NCBI RefSeq assembly: GCF_964204865.1
Contig: NC_135261.1
Coordinates: 8,804,001-8,868,000 of the forward strand
DNA from: Styela clava
Taxonomy: Eukaryota; Chordata; Ascidiacea; Stolidobranchia; Styelidae
DNA length: 64,000 nucleotides
Direction: 5' to 3'
Below the pieces are notes generated by a model. That model saw only the letters and a program-made list of their open reading frames with translations, had not been told where the DNA came from and searched no databases. Positions 37,401 to 47,200 of the stretch are shown here, in pieces; within the stretch, counting starts at the first letter, position 1, and each line of letters starts with the position of its first letter. The position numbers were made by a program, and so were the translations under genes.

Positions 37401-40400
37401 CCGTGTTTTTTTTACCTGAAGTTATTGCCTAACTCTAACATGGTACACATACTACGTTTCGGTATCCGCCATCTTTGTTTACATACTACGGGAATACCAA
37501 ATTATCGAATGTAGACGTATATGATGTGACTAAAAAGTCATACAGACGTTTCGGGCCACGGTCGGGTTGGACCAGACATTTCGGCTCGCAATTACTCATT
37601 TCGTTCCTCAAAATTAATGAAAGTGAAGTATTTCGTTATTTTAGAATTCAATATTTTGTTATTTTAATTAATGAAAGTAGACGTAAACTTAAATAAAACA
37701 ACACGATCCTTGATTTTCAAACATGTTCGCCTGGTTAAATACCTACTACTCCAAAATACTGTTTATGAGAATTAAAAGTATATTGATATTTCCAATTTGT
37801 TGATTTATAGAAATTACTCATAATTTTCAGACAAACTGATATTTTATTAATAAAATTGACCTGTTCTGTCAGCTGCGTTAGTTATCCAGTCATCTGACTC
37901 CAAACCCGAAGGATTTGCCGTATTAACAATCAAATGTTGCATATCTCTCCAAGTTAAATTGGGACTGAGAAAAACAAAATTAAGAATTACTGAGAAATAA
38001 TTACAATTACAAGAAGAGATAGAGAGAATTTTTCTATTTTTCAATTTGTAAATATAGATAACATCTTTTCGCGGTTTTCTATCGAATCTTAACGTTCTGT
38101 AGCAAATGGTAAACAACTCGGCCATCGCTGATAAATGATCGCTGATATTAAAAAGCTAATATGATAGAGGCATGTGTTATATGTAGCTACTGTTCACAAA
38201 CATTCGATCCAAGAGAAGACAAATTTCAATTGCCAATGCAAAATGAAATCATTTTTAATATTCATCAAAAATCAAGTCTCGAGGTGAGTTTTTAACATGC
38301 GTTAGTGACGAGGATGTACCGGGGCAATTCATACCACATATCTATCCTCTTTCTCAACTATATTAATGTTTGAGTTCCAAAGACGACATGACGTGTGGCG
38401 TCATTAAAATCTCGGATAGGCAATGTATTAGTATATTCACGCCTACAAATGCTAATAAAAGAAAATCACTCATACTTGGCTTCCAATGCGAGCGCGCAAA
38501 TTCCTGCTGCCATAGAAACTGACGCACTGCTGCCTGTTTGTTTTGTAGTGCAGCCATGGCCAAGGCTTGTTGTTGCCTGGAAGTTATAAAACATCAACTG
38601 TTTGAACTATCATTTATTAGAAATGACATCGCTATTTGATTTCATATTACATTTGATGATTAATTTTGCTGGTAAAAAAAAATTAAGTGAAAGTTATCAC
38701 AACTTTAACCATAGAGTAACAGAAAGTTTCCAATTTGCAAAATACAGCAATAAAAATCGGCCCTGTCACAGTTTTGAAGACGATATTGAATGGAAATCGC
38801 CTTTAAAGCATATTTGAAATGTACATAACATTTAGATACAGCAATGGGAACTTTAGGTTCGCATAAACCAGTCAAGAACCAAATATAATACCATGTTTTT
38901 ATGTAGACTAGTTCCTCCACCGTATGTTACAGCTAACATTGATGAACATTTCTCTCCAAACCAAGCTTTCTTTCCATCACTAGAAATACTACCAACTGCG
39001 ATTGTATATATACTATTCGCATATCCGTCAGAATTACAATCATCGGTATTATTTCCATTTCCAGTTGACCAGACAAAAATATTTCCTTTGCCATTTCTAC
39101 CCTGGAATAAATTTAAAAATTTTTTTGGTAGTTTGGTGTAAGTCAAAACCCCTGCTTATAAAATGGGCGGAATGCTGCAAATTATGTAATTTTGGGACAA
39201 TCACTTATTCGTGAGAAAAGCGCATATTTATCACATCTCCATCAGTAAATTTAGCATATAACGTAAATTTATAAATCAAACTTCAATCCGTGTTGCAAAC
39301 GGGGTACAACTTTTTTTTAATATTTTTATGTCTTACATCCTTGGCGCACCACTAAAATGGACTTTTAACATGTATATATGACTACCTCCTTCACTGCCCT
39401 TTCAATTGCTTTTTGCGCTTCCGGTCCAGGCCCAGCAATGGCGAGTCCGTCGTCTTGTGGACCAAATGCACCCGCATATATATCGATATGATTGTTTGCA
39501 AAACCAAATGCTTGGGCTTCCATTTTGTCATCTTGTTTATCCACATGGAGTCTAATACCTTAAATTTGTAACATTCATATTATTTTCATTGGATACTTTT
39601 GTAAATTTAAGAATAAGATTCATTTCAAACCTCCAATGCTCGATTTGTGTGCGACACCGACTGAGCAGACGCTGTCATTAAAATTTCCAGAAATTAAACC
39701 CGCCATTCTAGTTCCCAGTCTATTTGCATTATCTGAAGTTACCCGTGGCGTTGGTTCAGCTTTGCCATCGATGAAATCGTATGAAGCCATCGAATCCTAA
39801 TACACAGAGAAAATACTTTACGTAGAATGCTATTGTATTTTCCAAAACTAGAAAAATTAAACTTACATAGTTGAGTGATAAGTCCGGGTGGCTCTGCTCG
39901 ATACCGTCGTTAAGTACAGAGATAACTACGCCTTTCCCAGTTAAACCTCGTTCCCATGCTTCATTAATTCTCATGCTCAAGCTTGTTTTTGTTTGCTATG
40001 AAGTAAATTTTGGCAAGAATCACGGTTTTTTACAAGAGAACAACAAATACAAATTTTATGACTTTAGATTTTAGAAATTTATCGGTCATGTAAGTTTTGA
40101 ATAAATTTAATAACGTAAAAAGTATGGTTATAACTCATATTTGAATTTCCATATCAAAATTTTCAATATTACTTACCAAATACCATGTATCCTTCCAAAG
40201 AGGGTCGTTGTATTTTGCTACATTGCAATCACAATATCTATCCACCTGAAGCATAATAAAACAATATACGATTAAGGAATAATTTTATGGCTATATCATC
40301 TTACAATTAGCAGCATTCAATACATTGGACGAATCATGGCTCAAAATAAAAATCTGCGAATTAGGACATTAAGCCTGCTCTTTTCAATTATCCATTCGGC

Positions 40401-40768
40401 GACATTTTGGTACGTGATCCCACTTGCTTAACGTAATCTCAATTGCATACCAAAGTGTCGCCAATCCTTTAATCTCATAAATACATTCTCACAGAATTCA
40501 GTTCCTAACTCTATCCCTGTCATCGTTGTACTAAGGTTAGATTAATACAAAATTCACTGAGATCACACAGCCGCTGAGATTGGGTAACAAAGCGGCACAA
40601 TCTTTTCGTTGCTCTGACCTTGAAATACCTGTATAGTGAACGTAATGAGGAACTATGTACCTGTTGTTCTATCGCGTCTTCCATAGGCATCCTTCGAGCA
40701 TCATTATAATGATGATATGCATTAGTACTCACGATGACACACAGAATGAAAATTAATCGCTTCTTCAT
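28444..40768 (-). CDS. double-headed furin/kexin-like pseudoprotease (two S8B-type units plus P domains, about 1084 aa)
   Basis: Twenty-six exons read in one continuous frame. Unit 1 runs from the ATG at 40768 to 35107; unit 2 runs from 34680 to the TAA at 28444. One signal peptide ([17 protein letters not shown]) precedes unit 1. No start or signal exon is visible before unit 2, and no terminal exon is visible after unit 1. A 30-bp exon (35107-35136, [10 protein letters not shown]) begins and ends in phase 0 and joins unit 1 to the phase-0 first exon of unit 2. The catalytic triad is mutated in both units. The family processes precursors in the secretory pathway; this protein should be secreted or lumenal and unable to cleave. 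It lies head-to-head with an intact paralogue (44242-52881). There is no prodomain, no furin Cys-rich region and no membrane span; the protein ends in a four-Cys tail. The alternative is two adjacent genes with unseen end exons. Confidence 0.72.
30091..30325. repeat. MITE family R2 copy in a unit 2 intron
   Basis: Bounded by 'ggtactcccgtagtatgtg' and 'cttggttcgcataccacatgagta'. The interior holds 'gtccccgaactcgtaatagaac' and two 'accagattagggttaggcc'-type blocks in opposite orientation. Confidence 0.7.
34208..34270 (-). repeat. R1 terminal fragment in a unit 2 intron
   Basis: Contains 'tttttggacacgaagtggac' and a 'gttgtttttgttgtta' tract as at 18430. Confidence 0.45.
36371..36593 (+). repeat. 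MITE family R2 copy in a unit 1 intron
   Basis: Starts 'taatcccgtagtatgtgtac' and ends 'tatttctgaagcgcc'. It is the inverted counterpart of 25189-25408 over its full length. Confidence 0.75.
37326..37496 (+). repeat. MITE family R2 copy in a unit 1 intron
   Basis: Contains 'gttctattacgagttcgggg', 'aactctaacatggtacacat' and the end 'catactacgggaatacc'. Confidence 0.65.
40390..40510. repeat. dispersed repeat R4 in the intron after the signal exon
   Basis: Matches 9891-10010 through 'cacttgcttaacgtaatctcaattgcat' and 'tttaatctcataaatacattctca' blocks. Confidence 0.6.
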
Positions 40769-41786
40769 TTCATGGATACGGATTGTATAACTGCTTTATA
40801 ATTAACATGAAGAACTGTTAATAGAAATAGAAAATGAATATGTTGATATACTTCGGGAATGACTGATTGCATAAATCTTTTCACAAAATTTGAAAGAAAT
40901 TGAAACGTACGATCATCATATGATGCTGATAATAATGCCTAATCTTGAATCTAGTTGTTTTTATATTGTACTGTCTGTCTGTCTTTATACTATACTGCGT
41001 TTATTCTGTCGACATACATCGTATGTATAATTTGTGACTCTGCTCTACTGATTTAAAACTATTTCACTTCAGATTTCTGCAACAAATCAATGCAATTCTT
41101 GAAAATACTATTCGGAAGTTGTTCTGCAATAGTTTCAAATAGTTGGGGAAATGGGACTGTTGCAAACTCACTCACGCATCGCAGTTTAAACAATATGCAG
41201 CAAGTACATTAGATTTGCAAGCCAGTTAAAATATTTTGCAGGCCATATCCGAAAGAAAACTTTGTTACAACATTACTATATTTAAAAGACGAAGTTATCT
41301 TATATAGCCTACACTTTTTTGCCTCTGGCAAAACAAGGAAATATCGTTTACTTCACTTCAAAATGATTAACATAATAAAGAGTGTCACTTGCAATATTAC
41401 GAAAAAAGCATGTTATTCTTAGCATATGTGATTTGAATTGGCCCGCATACTTGCAACACTTTGAGGTAAACACAGGTATTTGATTTTAGGTTGATATCTC
41501 GCAAAATCTCCGGTCGATCGTGTCAAATATCCGTCACGGAAAGTACCTCGGTGTAATGCCGGTTCAATTTAGCAAACTAAACGTTTCTTGCGTTTCAGTG
41601 TTGTAATATTAGATAATTTATTTATTTTCATGATATTGTTGAAGTAAGTGCAGTTTATGGAAGATATTATTAGTTTCCAGATATAAAATACTTAAACCAG
41701 GTATTCAAAATGTGTGCTAACCAATTTTTCTAAACCTGCAGAATGAGTATCACTTTTTTGTTATTCAGTACCTCCACTCAGATATA

Positions 41787-42001
41787 CAGAGTGGCCCAAA
41801 AGTAGGTATACAGTTGATAAACTATTTTATATGCTTTGAAGCTACTTGCAGTTCATTTTATGTTACTTGTTAAGTACCACAAAAAATGCTTATTTTTTTA
41901 GATAATAAATCTAGAGTGAATTTTACATTAGTTTTCTAGCTGCTTGGGAGGTAATAAAAAAATAAATAAAATAACTGTATACCTACTTTTGGGCCACCAT
42001 G
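41787..42001. mobile_element. mariner/Tc1-type MITE, 215 bp
   Basis: Terminal inverted repeats of about 27 bp: left CAGAGTGGCCCAAAAGTAGG and the inverted right end CATGGTGGCCCAAAAGTAGG, both continuing TATACAGTT. It is flanked by TA on each side (41785-41786 and 42002-42003). No coding capacity. Confidence 0.9.
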
Positions 42002-42411
42002 TATATATATAAAGAAAGAAAGCACATTATGCTAACAACATTTCTTCTTGTTTTTATAAACGATAGTTTGTTTTACTTATATTTAATTTTTCACTCACAC
42101 ACACACACACTGTAAAGTTTTTGTAATCTGTAAAAGTGTAAAGGTTGTAGCGGTTCATCACGAGTCAAATCGGTCTTGTGAGCTATGATTGTATTTAAAT
42201 AATATAGCCTATTTTGAAATTGAACAGGCCGTGTGAAGTAGTTCGTGATCACAGCTTATGTGCGGCTAATTCGACAGTATTTGCATCCATACGGAGAATA
42301 GAATTGATTTCAAACAGCCATGAATTACGCCTTGTCAAAACCATAACAAAATTTTCTGGAATGGTTAGCTAGACGAGAGTTGAATATCAGCGATAAAACG
42401 TTTGGGATCTT

Positions 42412-42655
42412 TTGTACAAAGCTCTCGCCACTAATGCAAAAATATGAGATTTGAGAATAACACCCCTGTCGCGTTTAAAATAGCAAATTAGTAGATTATC
42501 CACTTAGGGTTCGTTTAGGAATAATTTGAAAATTTAAATTTCCAGCGCAATCTACATTCCTAGCCCTCACCCTAACTGGATAATTACTAATTTTGTCATT
42601 TTGAGCGGTGGCTGGGATGTATTTTTCATGCGGGGGCGTTGTACAAAATATCCAA
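42412..42655. repeat. dispersed fold-back repeat R3
   Basis: Shares 'actaatgcaaaaatatgaga', 'tttccagcgcaatctacatt' and 'ccctaactggataattacta' with 55150-55371. The ends are inverted (ttttgtacaaagctctcgcc and gggggcgttgtacaaaata). Confidence 0.65.
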
Positions 42656-43544
42656 CGTTTGTACGACAGACGGAAGACACCTTTGTAAACCAGAACGCTT
42701 CGTATTTGTAGTAATCAGGGGATAATGAATAGAAGTGTGTACGAACTTGATATTAGCGAGTTGTAGTGATGTGTATGTATTTAGTTTGTTCATTTTAAAT
42801 GATAACTGATCCTGATGACTGATCATTTTTTTAAAAATTGATTCAAGTAAAATTGATGTCGGAAATGTGCTAAATGTGCACGTTGTTATTATTTTGAATG
42901 TTATCAATGATGAAGTAGATTACATGAAACTGGTAAAATCTGGAAAGCCCCAGTTTTCAGGCTAAATTCCAAATTCGTTGCAATTTTTTTAAACTAGTAA
43001 TTTGGGTCAATAAAATGAACAAAAATCGAAGGGGATATTTTACATTTTTCGAGCTAACTACGTATTTTCTCAACTACAATTGAAATCGCGTGGAAACACC
43101 CTATTGTCGGCGGCAATTAATTCTTCTGATTTTTTTTTTGCATAATTGCAAACAGAATATGCTTTTCATTGGAATTGATTGACCATTTACGGTCAAACAA
43201 TTTCTGACAGCACTCCAAAACTGGGCCAAACTGTGCAGTTTTATTAAATTGTTATTGCCCCAAAAGGTTACTTCAGTTTGTCGCATTGAAAGGACCAAAT
43301 AACTGCAGGCGAGAAATTTTGTCTTGTTTATGACTGGAAAATACCTTTTGGTTTGTCGTTCACGTAGGAGTTGATTTTGAAACAGATTACAAGTATCGGT
43401 ATTATTTTGGACTTAATTTAATAAATAGAAGTGTTGAGCCTGACTGCCAAACACCATTTCACAGTGAAAGGTGAAGCTGTGTCGTGATGAAGTTTGTACA
43501 AAAGCATTACGCGCTGCTAGAAGTTGAATAAGACTATTTTGTGA

Positions 43545-43615
43545 AGCGTAGCTCAATTAAGATAGCCGTGTTGGACTCTTCATCAGTGAACGCGCGGTTC
43601 CACTAAGTCGGGAAT
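43545..43615 (+). repeat. possible degenerate tRNA-derived SINE head
   Basis: 'gtagctcaattaagatagc' resembles a tRNA A box and D arm. A 'gcggttccactaag' block lies at B-box distance but deviates from GGTTCRANNCC. It does not fold into a convincing functional tRNA. Confidence 0.25.
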
Positions 43616-44241
43616 AACACGGAAAGGGGACCTAATTTTGTTGGGGCTACTTTTTTCCTCAACTTTTCTAAATGCTCTGTAGAGATACAATCATATATAC
43701 TTTGTTAAACAGTCTGTATGTACATCGAGGGCCTATGATTTAAACAAATTTAATTAAAGTTTTGTGATTGTCTGGGCTATTTTATTTTTAAATCGAACAC
43801 CACGATTTCCGTAAATCTGATCCTACTGTCTGCCTCACAACAACACAAACTTGGTGTGCGCTTGATAACTCAAAAAAAAAATTCAACACTTTAATTTGTT
43901 TTAAAATTGTAAATTGTAATTTAAGATATAATGTGAACGCCGAAGGCTAAATTATTGTTAGATGCCAAGCAATGTTATAGACGGTGCCTATAGACTTATA
44001 CCAAACATATCTTCTGCTTCAATCACGGGCCAAGAATAATTGAACGCAATATCATTTTATTTTATATAGAAAAGAACTTAGAGTTGGACATTTTTATTTA
44101 TTGTCAAAAAATATTATGCTGTTGTGTGGCTTTCCAGAAACTTATGATTCTGACTGTAGCATGGTATTCTTGTTATCAGGTCTGCGTAGCGTATGAGTTC
44201 GCTTAGTGTTACTTCCCAATCCTCGTGCATGGAAAGCTAAA

Positions 44242-47200
44242 ATGAGACGAGTTTTTCCAAGTGTGTTAATTGTGATGGCAATTCTAGCATTTGCGCCCAC
44301 AAATGGAGTGAGAAGACTATTGGAGTTTGTAGAACAAGATCAGGTAGGTTACAAATATTGAACTAGCGATCTTTTGCCATTAACGCGAAATTGTGGTAGC
44401 TCAGAGTACATTGAGATACCGTGCGTGGCTGATTTTACTGGTCGGCTCACCCTTCCTTTATTATTCCATTTTCAATTATGGGCCTGCGAGTTGAATTATA
44501 AATATATTTTTAGCTTGATGGACCATGTGATTGCAATGTCCGTGAACTCAATGACCCTTATTGGAAGGATTCTTGGCATTTGGTAATTATTTATTTTTAT
44601 TTACTTTATAACGATACCTTGTTATCACAACATTATCACTGTAATTTTTTTACTTCAGTTAAACGAAACTCAGCCAAGCATGAAAATCATCGAAGCGTGG
44701 GAAAAAGGCTTCGCAGGCAAAGGAGTTGTGGTGACTGTAGTCGACGACGGACTTGATTACCGACATCCAGATTTAATCAATAATTACGTAAGAAAAATAT
44801 ATTGCAACACTACGAATCATATTCATTCAAAGACATTACAAATAAGTATGTTATAAACATACACACAATTATATCAATTTTTCATGGGTGAGTTCTGTGG
44901 ATACGCTTAACTTACAAGAAAATTATTTGCGAGAATAAACTTCTACATAAACGTAGATTTGCGAGAACGAACTGCAAAAAAAAACAGTTTTGAAAATTGT
45001 ATTCAAAATTGTTGTACCACTATTCTTGTACTTGTTGTACTATTCTGCCACAAGAAAATCTTTTGCGAGAATAAACTTCTACGTAAACGTAGATTTGCGA
45101 GAACGAACTGCAAAAAAAACAGTTTTGAAAATTGTATTCAAAATTGTTGTACCACTATTCTTGTACTTGTTGTACTATTCTGCCACAAGAAAATCTTTTG
45201 CGAGAATAAACTTCTACGTAAACGTAGATTTGCGAGAACGAACTGCAAAAAAAACAGTTTTGAAAATTGTATTCAAAATTGTTGTACCACTATTCTTGTA
45301 CTTGTTGTACTATTCTGCCACAAGAAAATCTTTTGCGAGAATAAACTTCTACGTAAACGTAGATTTGCGAGAACGGACTGCAAAAAAAACAGTTTTAAAA
45401 ATTGTATTCAAAATTTTTGTTCTACTATTCTTGCACTTGTTGTACTATTCTGTCATTCATTTTATATCAAGTGGAGCCGCTAATTGAATATTCCTGTCCC
45501 ACATTATGTTTTAGGACACATTATGTTTTTATTATGTTGTTGTTGGTATCCTTGTTGTTGTTGTAAAAAAAATTGCTTCTTCCTCTAACTACTGAATCAA
45601 TTGCTTAACCTAGTGGTTGAATATTGTTGTTGTTGCTTTTATTTTTTTTGAAAATTTCTCTGGGCTCTATGGGATTCGTTTTTCACTTTGAAGTTTTGTG
45701 TGATGACGTCATCAAAATTTAAAATTGCGCACTGTGGGGCTGTTCCGCGATCTGGTGGCCAGGCAATACTGGTGCTGTAAAAGATTTTAGACTACTCCGT
45801 GTTAGCATTCGTGTACATATATCTGAGCATTGCTCTTTTGTTTTCAAATTCATAGGTCACTGATTTTAATATTATTTTTTGTTTCGTCACTAACGGATAT
45901 TTTCAAATTTTGCTTCCAATTGCAAGAGTTATTACGCAGAAAAGTAGAAGCAGGCTTGCTTACTTGATCATCAATTTTACTATCATCACGCTGCATCAGT
46001 TTTATAATTGGACAAATAATAATGAAAAACTAGTACTGCAACATGACACAACTGACAACTGCCGGTGCAACTTTATTACTGTGTCCAAGCTTTAGGTAAA
46101 GCCAATCTGTAATGTATTCAAGCTTTGGAGTTGTGATGTTTAAAATTGTATCAGTGTCTTTGTTGATAGAATTGTTTCATGACTTTGTTTATATCTTAAT
46201 CAGGACCCAGCAGCTTCGTACGATATAAACGATGGTGATTCTGATCCTACGCCTCGTCCCACTTATACTAATGAAAACAGGCATGGAACTCGGATGGCAG
46301 GAATTATATCAGCGACCGCTAACAATGAAGTTTGTTCAGTGGGAGTTGCTCCGAAGTCGACCATCGGGGGTAAGTATATTATTAGTTTCAGCAGCATCGG
46401 GGACAGGTTTTTAAACAGGAATAACCTAAACATACCTGAGTATTGAGTAATTGACAATATCACTGCAAAATCATAACATAAATTGATGTCAAAAATCAAC
46501 ACGCGCTTTACCATCTTTCGTTTTAAAATCTTTTGCAATTTTATATTAGACTTGGTAATATATACTTTTACAGGCATTCGCCTACTTGATGGCAACGTCG
46601 ATGACGATGCAGAAGCTGTTGCTTTTAGATTTGCTAATGATCATATCGATATTTATGCAATTGCATTTGGACCTGATGATGACGGTAAAACAGTTGATGG
46701 ACCGGGGCCAAAAGCAATGGAAGCAATAGCAAGAGCTATCAAAATGGTGTGATTCTTGTTTGGTCAATATCTTTTATCATCAGAGATTTGAATCTCATAG
46801 CAAAAATTATTTACAAGCTACAAATACACAACTGAGTTAGTTGCTAATATGTTATCTGAATATATTATCCGAATATGTTATCCGACGTTATCTAATCATT
46901 CAATCGCTTTAATTAAAACTGCAAATTGAGTCGCATCGCCGTAGTAATCCACATACGCTAGCTCTCTCCTCTCTCGTCGCACGTTAGCCCACATGGGCTT
47001 CTCAACGCTATTAAGTCTAGCACATGGAAACCTACTGTTAATATCGCTCTTAGCTGTTTATTGACGTAATGCCCTGATATGAGAGAAGCGATAAAACCTT
47101 CCAGCCGTGACGCAAAGTGCGAATCGTATAAATAGCGTGGATTTCAAAATCGCCTGTCAGACGTCTGAAAATGTCGACTCAGCCCAGACAGGAAATACTC

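Larger units (their letters stand above)
35107..40768 (-). other. unit 1: signal peptide, convertase-like domain with Asp and His lost, P domain, linker
   Basis: Exons, high to low: 40661-40768, 40177-40245, 39867-39995, 39631-39796, 39386-39558, 38892-39101, 38476-38576, 37861-37964, 37064-37221, 36652-36800, 36072-36187, 35333-35421, 35107-35136. Aligned to furin, the catalytic Asp in the DDG motif is Asn 88 (SVLNDGI). The catalytic His is Leu 129 ([10 protein letters not shown]). The oxyanion Asn 230 (STGNGN) is kept, and Ser 302 (TGSSASVS) is kept. The S4-pocket Asp of DDGKTVDG is Ala (DDGLAIAG). The S1 Asp in CNSDGY is kept though one Cys became Ser. The P domain is complete, with [17 protein letters not shown] and a LYGT end. 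Lack of Asp and His predicts no proteolysis. Confidence 0.85.
40769..44241. promoter_or_regulatory. 3.5-kb divergent intergenic region between the pseudoconvertase and active convertase genes
   Basis: The start codons at 40768 (minus) and 44242 (plus) point away from each other, so both promoters must lie here or in unseen leader exons. I see no confident core promoter. The region holds a mariner-type MITE (41787-42001), a CA microsatellite near 42100, an R3 copy (42412-42655) and a possible SINE fragment (43545-43615). A four-codon upstream ATG frame (ATGGAAAGCTAA, 44229-44240) sits immediately before the plus-strand start. Confidence 0.5.

Noticed and set aside
43545..43615. Functional tRNA gene
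   Set aside because: An A-box-like block is present, but the B box deviates and the stems do not pair well.
44959..45487. Two long overlapping open frames with repeated hydrophobic and Cys-rich blocks
   Set aside because: They are the 135-bp minisatellite read in two frames. The unit is a multiple of three, so the frames stay open by arithmetic, and the region lies in an intron.
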